Source: Sulfobacillus acidophilus DSM 10332 | GTDB taxonomy: Bacteria > Bacillota > Sulfobacillia > Sulfobacillales > Sulfobacillaceae | DNA: 64,000 nt | NCBI GenBank assembly: GCA_000237975.1 | Contig: CP003179.1 | Coordinates: 1,612,001-1,676,000, forward strand | Reading direction: 5' to 3' | Shown here: positions 43,345 to 52,726 of the stretch, in pieces | Position numbering within the stretch: the stretch's first letter is position 1 | How the letters are laid out: the number at the start of each line of letters is the position of its first letter | Notes under the pieces: generated by a model | Seen by the model: only the letters and a program-made list of their open reading frames with translations | Database searches by the model: none | Told to the model about the DNA's origin: nothing | Program-made: the position numbers and the translations under genes

Positions 43345-43374
43345 CGAACCCCGGGAAATATCCCGGGGCTTTTA
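43345..43374. terminator. Bidirectional terminator
   Basis: CCCCGGGA-AATA-TCCCGGGG followed by CTTTTA on the plus strand and by GTTCGCTTTTTT on the minus strand; it serves the convergent nitroreductase and sedolisin genes. Confidence 0.88.
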
Positions 43375-43379
43375 GATGG

Positions 43380-45275
43380 TTAGGGAGCCATCCAGTTTTT
43401 CAGCGCCGCCGCTAATTGGGCTACATTCGGGCTTCCGAGCCCGGTGACGTAATCCCAGCCGGGGCCCGCTTGATAGTACCAGTTATTACCGGCTGTAATG
43501 TCGTGAAAACCGCCACTCGACGCGACTTGATAGAGCCCGTTATTCAAGAGGCCTTGGGGACCGCCCAAATATTGGTCGAGGAGAGCAACCGTACCGGCCC
43601 ATTGGGGAGCCGCAAAAGAGGTGCCGCCCCAGCCATTGGTCCATCCGGCGGATGGGCTCGTGTAGACCGAGTTCGTGTCATAAATGGCGTATCCGGTGAA
43701 GGGATCCGCATTCCAAGCCACGTCCGGTACGTTTCGGGACGATTCGGTCGGCGTACCCGTTTGCCACCATTGATAGAGATTTTGGGTATCGACGGGACTC
43801 GTATTGGTGAACAGCTGACTTTGGCCACCGGTCGACCCGATCGGAAAGATGTCGCGATGCCAAATTTGCTCGGTTTGAATACCGAAGTTGGCATAATAGG
43901 GGAGGAGATAGGACCAGCCCCAACCTTGTTCCCCGACCATGGGAATTTGCCCGCCGGGAATGGGGATGGTGCCGGTTTGGTTGGTCCCCGGGACAATGGG
44001 ATTATTGTTGGTGGCGCTGATTTGCGGTAGGGTGGTACCGCCGGCGGCCAAGATATCCGGACTCGATGCCGGGGTGTCGACGCTCAGGTTTTTGTCGGTG
44101 GGATAGCCGTCATAGGCGCCGTAATCGCCGGACGCGGCGATCATGGTCATGCCTTCCGCCGCGCCTTGCATGAAGGCCTGATTTAAGAGATAGGCATAGG
44201 AGAAGGGGACAAAAAACTCGGATTCTCCCCAGCTGGTGGTCATGACCTGAGCCTGATCTTGAGTAGCCACCGCATTGTAGAGGTCGACAAATCCGGTGGT
44301 GGTATTCGGCGCCTCATAGACGATGATATTGGCACCGGGCGCAAGAGCTCCCGAACGCTCGACGTCGAGGCTGGTCTCGGATCCGCCAATGCCGTACCCG
44401 GAAGCGGTGGTGCTTTGGCCGTCCACGCCGACTTCGGAGAGGGTGCCGGTGCGGTCAATGCCGTAATATTGCCAGAAGGTGGTGGCGTCCTGAGGAATAA
44501 ACGGGGCTAAGGTCGCCACCGCGATGGTCTCGCCCGCCCCGGTAATATGGTTGTTATACAGGGGATTCACGTTATAGGCGGTGGCCATTTGTTGCGGTGA
44601 GTATCCGCTCGGGCTGGTGGATCCGGCTTGGGTGACCGTCGCTTGACGAACGAGGTGGGTCGTTAGGCCGTTATACGTACTCATACCGGCAATGCCGGAG
44701 ACCAGGGCGGCCAAATTATACGTGACTCCCTGGTAGTTATAGGCGGTGGGCAACGTGGGGTTATCGGAGTTGGCAATGTAAGAGCGCCCGCCAAAATTAT
44801 AGTTATTGATCGAGACTTGAAAAGCTTTCTCGACATTGCCCACGGTACCTTGGACATTAATGCCTAACGGATAGGCGACCGGCTGGCCATTAATGGTAAC
44901 GGGGGTGATGTTATATTGCGCTAAATAACTTTGTAACGCGGCCACGGCATTGGCGCTGGGCGCATAGGTCCGGGCAAATTGCGACTCGGTCAGAAAGTGA
45001 TGAAAGTCCGGCGAGCCAGGGGTGACCGTATCTTGAATAAATTGCGGCAAAGAGGGCATGCCGTTGGTCGGCGTGACGAAATTAAACCCGATAAATAAGG
45101 TCACCGACGCCGACGTACTGGCCGGTCCATGATTCGACGAGGCGTTAATTAGGGCCGTAGGCACGTTTCCGGCGATTTGTTGCACGGGCATCGCCCAAAC
45201 GGCGGTTCCCGTCCAGGCCAACGGGGCAGCCAGCAAGGGGGCCGCGGCTACGGCATAGAGCAAGCGAGATGGCAT
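43380..45275 (-). CDS. Secreted sedolisin (S53, kumamolisin-like) acid protease
   Basis: 631 residues: signal peptide to about residue 30 (AAPLAWTGTAVWA), a pro-domain (about 60-200) with FHHFLTESQFARTYAPS, then the S53 catalytic domain. The catalytic Glu and Asp are in GGSETSLDVE (about 300), the oxyanion Asp in AASGDYGAY and the nucleophile Ser in GGTSFAAP (about 552); the calcium site HDITAGNN...GWDYVTGLGSP is present. It digests proteins outside the cell at acid pH. ATG 45275 has GGAGG seven bases before it. A pepstatin-insensitive serine-carboxyl protease fits a thermoacidophile. Confidence 0.93.
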   Translation of the reverse strand: MPSRLLYAVAAAPLLAAPLAWTGTAVWAMPVQQIAGNVPTALINASSNHGPASTSASVTLFIGFNFVTPTNGMPSLPQFIQDTVTPGSPDFHHFLTESQFARTYAPSANAVAALQSYLAQYNITPVTINGQPVAYPLGINVQGTVGNVEKAFQVSINNYNFGGRSYIANSDNPTLPTAYNYQGVTYNLAALVSGIAGMSTYNGLTTHLVRQATVTQAGSTSPSGYSPQQMATAYNVNPLYNNHITGAGETIAVATLAPFIPQDATTFWQYYGIDRTGTLSEVGVDGQSTTASGYGIGGSETSLDVERSGALAPGANIIVYEAPNTTTGFVDLYNAVATQDQAQVMTTSWGESEFFVPFSYAYLLNQAFMQGAAEGMTMIAASGDYGAYDGYPTDKNLSVDTPASSPDILAAGGTTLPQISATNNNPIVPGTNQTGTIPIPGGQIPMVGEQGWGWSYLLPYYANFGIQTEQIWHRDIFPIGSTGGQSQLFTNTSPVDTQNLYQWWQTGTPTESSRNVPDVAWNADPFTGYAIYDTNSVYTSPSAGWTNGWGGTSFAAPQWAGTVALLDQYLGGPQGLLNNGLYQVASSGGFHDITAGNNWYYQAGPGWDYVTGLGSPNVAQLAAALKNWMAP

Positions 45276-45754
45276 GACAGTTCCTCCCTTAGGATGTTCA
45301 ATGCTGTCAGACATAGCGGTCCGTCTGATGGAAGGATTCGCGAAAAGGAAATTAATTCCTCCTTTTTTCTGCAAACATAGAAGTCTGCCTTAACGAAGAG
45401 TGGCCTAGGTTTTTTGGGGTATGGCCAGTGTGCGTTATGCTAATTAATCATTCTGAACGATGAATGGTCATTTATGGGCGTTGGGAGTCGCTCAAGAACT
45501 GTTTTGTTTGCGCTGGCTAACTCCATTAGTCCATTGAATGTTCTCAAAAGTCTTCAGAGTTCGTGCTCAAGACGGGAACGTCTAACGCTAATAAAGGCCG
45601 TAATAGGTGACGTGATCCGTACTCTTGCGGAGGATATTAAACTCTACCCGGTTTTATCGAGCCAAAGCGAAGTTGTGCAATATCTTATCCAGTATTTTGA
45701 CAATAGAAGGTTGGGAAAAACGGTTTGGGTGACCGTCGTGGATCGCAGGTCGGT
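45276..45754. other. Intergenic region between the sedolisin and GPH permease genes
   Basis: About 480 bases. The part next to 45275 should hold the sedolisin promoter (minus strand). A plus-strand frame (45474-45794) without a ribosome binding site gives SSQSEVVQYLIQYFDNRR, faintly like part of RadC, but I cannot support it as a gene. The region is AT-richer than its surroundings. Confidence 0.4.
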
Positions 45755-47059
45755 TCAGCCGTTGCGTTCCGGGGCCAGGGGAGCGATTACGTGACGTGGA
45801 CTTTCCGGAATCCCGAACCGCCGAAAGACCAGGATGGCCAATATAATGGCTAATAAAGGCGCTCCGCCCATGAGCCAGCGAAGGCCCCAAAGGACACTGG
45901 CCGATGCTAGCCCTTCGCTGTTGGGATGGTAGCCGGTGACGTGAAGCACTTCATAAATAACGGCCGCTTCCAATGTGGTGCCCAAACGGAGGACAAATCC
46001 GTTGATCCCGTAAAATGTGCCTTCTTTGCGGAGGTCGGGGTGACGGCGGGCTTGATCGTCGATAAGTTCAGCCATGACGATATCGACTAACGTAAGAAAA
46101 CCGCCCAGCCCGATACCAATGCCGACCATGGTCAATAAGCCGCCGATAAAGTGGTGAATTATCCCAAAGGGGACGACGGCGATGCCTAAAAGAATCATCG
46201 CGAGCCGAAAACTTTTCTGGGTACCGACCCGGCGAATCATCCAGGACCATGGGTAAAGCACAAGTAGTGCGGTACCAAACGTGGCCGCCAATAATATGGT
46301 CAGTTGGCTATGGCGTAGATGAAGAACATACTTGCCATAAAAGGGCATGACACCAGGGATCAGCAGCAATACAAATTGGATGAGGAAATTTGCTGTCAAG
46401 TACCGGATAAATCCGGGTTGACGGAGGCTTTTCCGCACTAATGGCAACCAAGGGGCGGGTTTTTGGGGCGTCATTGTTCGCATGGGGCCGTGACTAACCA
46501 AGACGGCAAGGAATCCTCCGGTTCCGATGACGGCTAAAATAGCCCCCATGATTGTCCATCCCCAATGGCCATATAAGAGAGGGGGGAGCGCCACCCCGAT
46601 CATTAACCCGAGAATGCCCACGAATTGTCGCCAACGAGCCGCGTAGGCCCGATCCTCCAAGGTGGTAAAGAGTTCGGGAAATAAACTGGTCCAATTAATC
46701 ACGACCACCAAATACAAGGCATCAAATAGCACGACGAGGATAAAAAAGTAGCCTACCAAGGCATTATGGGGAACTAACGGATGCCATAGGAGAAAAAATA
46801 CCAGACCCAAAGGAATCGTACCGCCCGCAATATACGGCAACCGTCTGCCCCAGCGGGTACGGGTACGGTCGGAAAGGACGCCGATTAACGGATTTAAAAC
46901 CGCATGCCATACACTTTGCACACCTAGAGCAAAGGTGATGGGGCCTAAGGCGGCCCGTAAATGATCAACGTAAAAAAACAAAGCAAATGTAGCAAAAGCT
47001 TGGGCAAAGATATTGGTGCCCAGGTTACCCAAACTATAGACCATCGGATGAGCGCGCAT
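45755..47059 (-). CDS. GPH-family sugar:cation symporter (MelB-like MFS)
   Basis: 434 residues, twelve predicted transmembrane helices. The N-terminal MVYSLGNLGTNIFAQAFATF and GVLSDRTRTRWGRRLPYI match glycoside-pentoside-hexuronide:cation symporters (GPH/MelB). It probably imports a glycoside together with H+ or Na+. It is the last gene of a five-gene minus-strand operon and lies three bases after the GH31 gene, so its substrate is likely the sugar that enzyme cuts. Confidence 0.88.
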   Translation of the reverse strand: MRAHPMVYSLGNLGTNIFAQAFATFALFFYVDHLRAALGPITFALGVQSVWHAVLNPLIGVLSDRTRTRWGRRLPYIAGGTIPLGLVFFLLWHPLVPHNALVGYFFILVVLFDALYLVVVINWTSLFPELFTTLEDRAYAARWRQFVGILGLMIGVALPPLLYGHWGWTIMGAILAVIGTGGFLAVLVSHGPMRTMTPQKPAPWLPLVRKSLRQPGFIRYLTANFLIQFVLLLIPGVMPFYGKYVLHLRHSQLTILLAATFGTALLVLYPWSWMIRRVGTQKSFRLAMILLGIAVVPFGIIHHFIGGLLTMVGIGIGLGGFLTLVDIVMAELIDDQARRHPDLRKEGTFYGINGFVLRLGTTLEAAVIYEVLHVTGYHPNSEGLASASVLWGLRWLMGGAPLLAIILAILVFRRFGIPESPRHVIAPLAPERNG

Positions 47060-47062
47060 GGT

Positions 47063-49516
47063 TCAGTCTCCTTTGCCCGTGCTCATTGGAGATTCGCCGT
47101 GACGTGTCCGAAAACCTGCGTCAACCGGGGCAATTGCCGGTTGTCGGACGATTACGGTGAGGGGATGATGCCCCTGCCATTCCAGTTTGAGCCCCCCACC
47201 CTCCGGGACGGGAATGATCACCGGTTGGTCATCAGCCAACTGAACACCGGTGCCGGGGGTGTTTAGCGCCGGAGCGTGCTCTGTCCACAGGGCGGGCGGA
47301 AACGGCGTGGTTTCTACAGGGTTCGGCTGAGGTACCGGTATCGGCGTCCAGCTCAGCTGCCCTCCATCAGAGAGCCGGATCCGGCCCGGCAGGCGAGGAG
47401 GGCCCCACGCCACAAGGGTGATGCGTGATTCAGCCGTTTGAAGCCCCCGGCGAGGCGAATCGCCAAGGGATTCCTCGTCTACCAACGTGTCAACAAATCC
47501 CAATGGCCGGTCGGTCGCCGGATCGGCGCCCTCACTGACTGGAATAAGGGAACCATACCGGGCGAAGAGAGGGCTCGTCGCTAGAGGCGTCGACACGTCG
47601 CCTTCGGAGTTCGGATACCAGGTTTTGGTCCACCAGCAAACCCAGCCTCCTTCCGGGAATTTGACGCGGCGCCGTTTCATACCGCGTTTTAAAACGGGGG
47701 CGACCAAGAGGTTGGGACCCAATAAATACTGGTCCCCAACATCCCAGAAACGGGGCTCGTTTTGGGCCAAAAATAGCGGACGCACTATCGGTATCCCGGA
47801 TTCCTGCGCCTGTCGGGCCAGTTCATACCAATAGGGATAGAGTAGAATGTGGAGTCGTGCATACCGGTTGTAGATGGATAAGGTCTCCTCGTCCCGGGTC
47901 CAATGCCAATTACGCGGTTTAGCCGTGCCGTGATGGGTTCGCATCACGGGAAGTAGGGCCCCTAATTCCAGCCACCGCCAGTAAAGCTCTTTGGTCGACG
48001 GTCGCGTCAATCCGAAGGTCATATAGCCCGCGATATCGGTTCCCCATACGGCATGACCTAAAAGCCCCGCGGAGAGAGCCTGGGGAACGACAGTGGGCAG
48101 ACCGTCGGCGGGATCCCAGTCGGTATCCGAATCGCCGCCCCACATGACCGGGGCGTAGCGGTGGGAACCGAGGCTGTGCGAGCGGACAAAAAACGTATAA
48201 TCCCCATTGGGGCGGGCCTCGCTCCAAAATTCCGCGTGTAACGCATGCCAGAGCCCCGGGTATCGATTATGGCTTGTCCAACCGTCCGTACCATCGGCGA
48301 GCCGTGCCGTGGGCGGGAGATATTCGCCGAAATCGGCCATCCACCCATCAAAACCCAGTTGCCTGGCCGGTTCGAAGAGCACCTCCTTGATCCATTGTCT
48401 TGTCGCCGGCCGCGTCAGGTCAAGCTCGCCATGCTTGATTCCTAAGATGTCGATACTTACCGGAGTACCGTCGTTTTGGGTCACCAAATGGCCCTGAGCG
48501 CGCGCCTCGTTATAGAGGGCGGTATCTTCGGTGATCTCGGGACAAAAGTATCCTAACAACCGAAGGCCGTCTTGATGAAGGTCCTCGGCTAATTGCGGCA
48601 AATCGGGATACTGTTCGCGGTGCCATTCATGGGATAACGGCCGCATCCAAAAGCGCCGGGTATCTTCCCATGATCCGGTCCAGTCTTCGACCCAAATGGC
48701 GCCGGCAGGAATCCGATGCGTGTCGATCAAGGATTTTACGTGGCGAACCGCTTGGCTTCCACCGACCGCGTCATTCCAAGGGGCAAAAACCCAAGGCGGC
48801 GGTAAAGGGGGGCCGCCCAAGACTTCATGACGTTGGTTGATTACGTCCTCGAGGGTGTCGCCCACGACGAAATGGAGCGTAAGAGAAGGGTGCCAGATTT
48901 CAACCCGGCGGGTTTGTCCGCGAACCCACCATTCGATGCGCTGACTTTCCTCAACCCATCCGGCATACCCCGCGCTACTCAACCAACTGGCCTCAGGGGC
49001 ATAGGTGGTATAGGGCCCTTTGGGAATCGGGACTTTGCCGGTCCAGCGCGCCAAGCCGGACAACGGCCCGAGGCCTAAGGGGCCTTCTTCCACCCAGGTT
49101 GCCCAATGTCCACGGCGATGTCGCGGACCCTGACCGTATTCTCCAAAGCCCCAGAGGGCTTCCGAGGATGGGCCGACCCACGTCAATCCAATCCGGTCGG
49201 CGGTTTGGAGGGCCGTTACGGCCAAAATCCCATGGCGCTCGGTGGCGTGGGTCCATGAGATGCTTAACATAGGTTTTCCATGGCGGTTGTACAGGTGATA
49301 TTGCCCATGCGGAGAACCTGGGGCGACCGGCACCATCCGAGCACCGAATTCTCGACGATAACCGCGGGTCCGGAAAAAATCCCAGGCTTTCCAGCGGGAT
49401 ACCAACACTTGTTGTACAGTGGCTACGTACCAGTCTGTCGGGGTGACAGTCCATATGGGCTGGTCATTTCGAAAAAGGGTGAGGATGCCTTGGTTATCAA
49501 TCTCCCATCGTAACAT
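47063..49516 (-). CDS. Glycoside hydrolase family 31
   Basis: 817 residues. The GH31 barrel has the nucleophile Asp in GWMADFGEYLP and the acid/base Asp in MWGGDSDTDW; the N-terminal beta-sandwich and C-terminal beta domains are present. The MADFGEYL version is found in the YihQ-like branch, but the arginine/tryptophan signature used by sulfoquinovosidases is not visible (the segment reads EDWTGSWEDTRRFW), so an alpha-glucosidase or alpha-xylosidase is more likely. There is no signal peptide: it acts in the cytoplasm on a sugar brought in by the GPH permease three bases downstream. Confidence 0.88.
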   Translation of the reverse strand: MLRWEIDNQGILTLFRNDQPIWTVTPTDWYVATVQQVLVSRWKAWDFFRTRGYRREFGARMVPVAPGSPHGQYHLYNRHGKPMLSISWTHATERHGILAVTALQTADRIGLTWVGPSSEALWGFGEYGQGPRHRRGHWATWVEEGPLGLGPLSGLARWTGKVPIPKGPYTTYAPEASWLSSAGYAGWVEESQRIEWWVRGQTRRVEIWHPSLTLHFVVGDTLEDVINQRHEVLGGPPLPPPWVFAPWNDAVGGSQAVRHVKSLIDTHRIPAGAIWVEDWTGSWEDTRRFWMRPLSHEWHREQYPDLPQLAEDLHQDGLRLLGYFCPEITEDTALYNEARAQGHLVTQNDGTPVSIDILGIKHGELDLTRPATRQWIKEVLFEPARQLGFDGWMADFGEYLPPTARLADGTDGWTSHNRYPGLWHALHAEFWSEARPNGDYTFFVRSHSLGSHRYAPVMWGGDSDTDWDPADGLPTVVPQALSAGLLGHAVWGTDIAGYMTFGLTRPSTKELYWRWLELGALLPVMRTHHGTAKPRNWHWTRDEETLSIYNRYARLHILLYPYWYELARQAQESGIPIVRPLFLAQNEPRFWDVGDQYLLGPNLLVAPVLKRGMKRRRVKFPEGGWVCWWTKTWYPNSEGDVSTPLATSPLFARYGSLIPVSEGADPATDRPLGFVDTLVDEESLGDSPRRGLQTAESRITLVAWGPPRLPGRIRLSDGGQLSWTPIPVPQPNPVETTPFPPALWTEHAPALNTPGTGVQLADDQPVIIPVPEGGGLKLEWQGHHPLTVIVRQPAIAPVDAGFRTRHGESPMSTGKGD

Positions 49517-49519
49517 CGT

Positions 49520-50227
49520 TTACGCGAAGGCGACCGTCGGGTTATCCCGATTAACCCAGTGAAGATTGACTTCGGCCTGAAAGTGGCGACGAAGCCAATC
49601 GGCCAATGTTTCTTGAGCTAAACGGGCGGCGCCTATCGTAGCGGGATCCCATGCGTCAATGGGAAAAAAGATGTGTGTCGAGTCTTCCGTGACTTTCGAC
49701 CATTCGCTTTGTCGCCAAATCCATCGTCGCGTGCGTACCCGCGAGTCGGTTGCATAGACAATTTCTCCGAGGGGTACCGGTTCTTCCTCAAGGGCTCCAA
49801 TGGGGAGGAAACGGTCGTCCGGCAAGGCCGGTCTTACCCAGATGTCCCCCCTGAGGCGTGACAGATCATGGGCCCCCATCGGAAGCTCATACTGTAGGGA
49901 GAGCGCATTCACCAGATCAACCACCGCATTGACCGAAGGCAGTTCCGGATTCTTTAACACGCGGCGCATTAACGCTTCAAGGGATGGCGGATATTTATTG
50001 GGGTTCACGCCCAGCGTCAAAAATGCCTCGCGCCAAACGGCCACTGCCGGGTGGTTGCGGGGATCTTGGGAATCCCGGCGGCTTGAGACGCTTTCGAGCG
50101 TATGGCTCAAGAAGCGGGCGACTTCCGAATCCTGGCGGCGGTTTCTGACCTCTGTGGCCACCACCACGCCGACGGCATATTGCGGGAATTTATCAAAGAT
50201 GGCTTGATGCACGTGAAACGCCGACAT
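49520..50227 (-). CDS. B3/B4-domain protein (tRNA-synthetase editing domain-like)
   Basis: 235 residues. It resembles the stand-alone B3/B4 domain of phenylalanyl-tRNA synthetase beta chains (PF03483): NPNKYPPSLEALMRRVLKN, NAVVDLVNALSLQYELPMGAHDLSRLRGD. Such proteins may deacylate tRNA or small aminoacyl esters; their role is poorly known. It is the third last gene of a tightly packed operon (two to three base gaps), between an unrecognised gene and a GH31 glycosidase, an unexpected setting. Confidence 0.8.
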   Translation of the reverse strand: MSAFHVHQAIFDKFPQYAVGVVVATEVRNRRQDSEVARFLSHTLESVSSRRDSQDPRNHPAVAVWREAFLTLGVNPNKYPPSLEALMRRVLKNPELPSVNAVVDLVNALSLQYELPMGAHDLSRLRGDIWVRPALPDDRFLPIGALEEEPVPLGEIVYATDSRVRTRRWIWRQSEWSKVTEDSTHIFFPIDAWDPATIGAARLAQETLADWLRRHFQAEVNLHWVNRDNPTVAFA

Positions 50228-50229
50228 AT

Positions 50230-51327
50230 CTAACCTCCAGATTGTGGGCCCCGTAAGGATTCCACTAATCCTCGGCGGGCTTCCGTCATTAAGGGGAGAG
50301 CCGATAGTTGGAGCAACTCGATCCCGAGAGGACGAGTCAGTCCATACAAGCTATGGGCTACGTGGTTTTGACGAACCCAAATACTGTGCGGGCGGCCGCC
50401 GATCTTTCGCATCGTTTGAATCAAGGTATGCCACACCCGTTCAAAAAAATGCTCTTCATCGAGTACCGCTTCTAAAATCATCCCGCTTTCATGGTCCAGC
50501 AATAAGAAGGCGCGGGGAACCACTAACCGTTCCGGTGGAACGCCGATGGCCATGGGGAGGTAAAAAATATCGGCCTCCCAGACTGCGGGGATCAGGGGCA
50601 GTTTGGCCGCCACATGAAGCAAGCCCTCGTCGACTATGATTGGATCGTCCAGGGGTGCCGGTGGAGAAGGTTCGACGTCCCATACGGTTTCCCATTCTCG
50701 GCCATCGTTGCCGGGTTTTCGGACCAAAAGGCGTCCGTTTTGGGGCATCAGCTCGGCGGTTTGGTGGCGGTAGGCGATAGCCAGGGAAATGGTTTCCCTA
50801 AGCGCTCGGGTTAGAAAGCGGACTTGGGACGCGGTAAGTGGCGTGGGCATATAACCGGGTTCATGAAACCGAAAGGATGGCCAGGCGTGGCGGCCGCGAA
50901 AGCGTAAACCCAATCGATGAATGAGGGTTATTTCTTCCCCGCTGAGGTCGGTACGGGCTTCAAACGAGGCTAATAGGGCGTATTGATGGCTATAGGCATC
51001 GTTCTGGGCAGCCCAGTCGTGGGCGGTACGACGAAGATTTTGGAGGCCCCAATATCCCCGGGAACCCAAGTAGACGCCTAAGGCATATACCTCCCCTAAG
51101 GCTCCCATTACCGAACAATAACCGGTCGTGCGGGTCTCTTCATCCCACACGCCGAATAGATGACGATCATCTAACCACTGCCAGGGTTTTAACCCGTAAA
51201 ATTCAGCGGCCTTTCGATATAGGGCATACCATTCCTCGTCAGTGGGTTGGTTGGCATGGGTCACGACCGGTTCATCCTTCCGCGAACTGATATCGTCAAT
51301 TGTATCATGCTCGCCGACCTTCGCCAT
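50230..51327 (-). CDS. Hypothetical protein, first gene of the GH31 operon
   Basis: 365 residues, soluble, with an N-terminal part rich in aromatic residues (EEWYALYRKAAEFYGLKPWQWL) and a C-terminal part with repeated hydrophobic strands (LLLDHESGMILEAVLD). I do not recognise a family with certainty; it looks like the DUF6930/DUF7309-type proteins of Firmicutes by general layout only. ATG 51327 is preceded by a weak ribosome binding site. It overlaps nothing and precedes the B3/B4 gene by two bases. Confidence 0.7.
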   Translation of the reverse strand: MAKVGEHDTIDDISSRKDEPVVTHANQPTDEEWYALYRKAAEFYGLKPWQWLDDRHLFGVWDEETRTTGYCSVMGALGEVYALGVYLGSRGYWGLQNLRRTAHDWAAQNDAYSHQYALLASFEARTDLSGEEITLIHRLGLRFRGRHAWPSFRFHEPGYMPTPLTASQVRFLTRALRETISLAIAYRHQTAELMPQNGRLLVRKPGNDGREWETVWDVEPSPPAPLDDPIIVDEGLLHVAAKLPLIPAVWEADIFYLPMAIGVPPERLVVPRAFLLLDHESGMILEAVLDEEHFFERVWHTLIQTMRKIGGRPHSIWVRQNHVAHSLYGLTRPLGIELLQLSALPLMTEARRGLVESLRGPQSGG

Positions 51328-51396
51328 CGTGACCGAGAGGGATTCGAAAATGGGTAGACTGATAGACGGCGCTTTTACGATTCGGGGGTGATGGGG

Positions 51397-52335
51397 ATGG
51401 TCCAGAAGCCGCCGGTATGGTTGGATATGGATCCGGGAATTGACGACGCATGGGCAATGGCATTGGCTTTGGCGGCATGCGACGTGCGGGGGGTCTCAGC
51501 CGTCGCCGGGAACGTCTCTTTGCATCATACGTTTGCGAATGCGCAAAAGATTTTACGGACGTTAAGTGTCGACGACCGGCCGGTATTGCCGGGCGCCATT
51601 GGTCCCTTGCTAACCCCTCTCATGACGGCCCCCACATTTCATGGCGAAGGAGGATTGGCCGATTGGGGGGAACCAACAGCGGCCCCAGTCGACTCCCATG
51701 ACGAGCGGGTGTGGTCTTGGTGGTCAACTCATCAAGCGGAGATACAGGGCATCCATTTAATTGCGACCGGACCTTTAACCAATTTGGCCATTAGTTTTCT
51801 TGCATTTCCCGCGTTAGCCGATGTCTGGGGTTCCATCACCCTGATGTGTGGGGTGATGCCGGGGGCACAAACGGACAAGGCCCAGGAATTTAATGTCTAT
51901 GTGGATCCCCATGCTGCGGACTATGTTTTTCATTGGGGCCGACGGGTGCGCCTCGTCGGCATTCATGTGGCTCACCAAGCGCTCATTCCCTTAGAGGACT
52001 TGTCGCGATTAGGCCAGTACGGGAAAGCCGGTGCCATGCTCTCGCGAGTTTTGCCTTTTTATGTTCAAGAGGCGCGAGGGGAAGGGGGGAATCCGAATGC
52101 GTTTCCGGTAGACGACGTCGTCGCGGTGGCTTCGGTGGTCAGACCCGACTTGTTTCAATGGCGGGACATGCCGTTAGCGGTTGTCCGAGAAGGCCCTTTA
52201 CGAGGAACTGTGGTGCTGAGTCCCATCGACGTCAAACGGCCGCCTATCCAAGTGGCCACAGATATCGATGTGGACGGTTTTCGGCAATGGGTTTGGGATA
52301 CGATGGAATATTATGCAGAACACTCGCCGACATAG
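51397..52335 (+). CDS. Inosine-uridine-type nucleoside hydrolase
   Basis: 312 residues. Calcium-binding N-terminus DMDPGIDDAWA with the DxDxxxDD signature, then IATGPLTNLAI and the C-terminal DDVVAVA. It cleaves the N-glycosidic bond of ribonucleosides for base and ribose salvage. ATG 51397 has GGGGG nine bases before it; GTG 51388 and ATG 51391 are alternatives. Divergent from the GH31 operon; 28 bases before the thiamine-binding gene. Confidence 0.9.
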   Translation: MVQKPPVWLDMDPGIDDAWAMALALAACDVRGVSAVAGNVSLHHTFANAQKILRTLSVDDRPVLPGAIGPLLTPLMTAPTFHGEGGLADWGEPTAAPVDSHDERVWSWWSTHQAEIQGIHLIATGPLTNLAISFLAFPALADVWGSITLMCGVMPGAQTDKAQEFNVYVDPHAADYVFHWGRRVRLVGIHVAHQALIPLEDLSRLGQYGKAGAMLSRVLPFYVQEARGEGGNPNAFPVDDVVAVASVVRPDLFQWRDMPLAVVREGPLRGTVVLSPIDVKRPPIQVATDIDVDGFRQWVWDTMEYYAEHSPT

Positions 52336-52363
52336 CATAATAGAGCCGTAAAGGGGGAGGCCT

Positions 52364-52666
52364 ATGCAAGTTATTGCTGCCGTCAGTATTGCACCTTTAG
52401 GCACCGGTAGCACCAGTGTCAGCGCCTACGTGGCGGAGGCCCAGCGGGTTTTAAGTCGCCATCCCGCATTACGGTTTCGCTTAGACCCGATGTTTACCAC
52501 CATCGAAGGGGAACTGGCAGAGATTTTCCGGGCGATCGAGGAAATGCATGAAGCGCTCGTGGCGTTGGGGGCCGAACGATTATCGACCGTCATCAAAATC
52601 GACGATCGCCGGGATGCATCCCATTCCATGGAAGAAAAAGTTACGGTGGTGAAAGAACAGCTATAA
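52364..52666 (+). CDS. Thiamine-binding protein, MTH1187/YkoF-like (DUF77)
   Basis: 100 residues with the beta-alpha-beta layout of the family: QVIAAVSIAPLGTGSTSVSAYVAEA, FTTIEGELAEIFRAIEEMHEAL and RLSTVIKIDDRRD. The family binds thiamine or hydroxymethylpyrimidine; the physiological role is not settled. A GGGGGAGG ribosome binding site precedes the ATG. Cotranscribed with the nucleoside hydrolase, it may take part in base or vitamin salvage. Confidence 0.88.
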   Translation: MQVIAAVSIAPLGTGSTSVSAYVAEAQRVLSRHPALRFRLDPMFTTIEGELAEIFRAIEEMHEALVALGAERLSTVIKIDDRRDASHSMEEKVTVVKEQL

Positions 52667-52685
52667 GCGCCCAAAAGCGCGAGGA

Positions 52686-52716
52686 AAGCCGGGGCCCCTG
52701 CGGAAAACCCCGGCTT
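52686..52716. terminator. Convergent terminator hairpin
   Basis: AAGCCGGGG (52686-52694) pairs with CCCCGGCTT (52708-52716) across a 13-base loop. It separates the thiamine-binding and peptidase G1 genes, which converge. U tracts are short. Confidence 0.65.
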
Positions 52717-52726
52717 ATCGTATGCG

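Noticed and set aside
45474-45794. Plus-strand frame with faint RadC-like residues
   Set aside because: No ribosome binding site, overlaps the GPH permease end and the similarity is a few residues only.
47063-49516. GH31 gene as a sulfoquinovosidase (YihQ)
   Set aside because: The nucleophile block is YihQ-like, but the arginine/tryptophan residues that hold the sulfonate are not visible and no sulfoglycolysis genes lie nearby.
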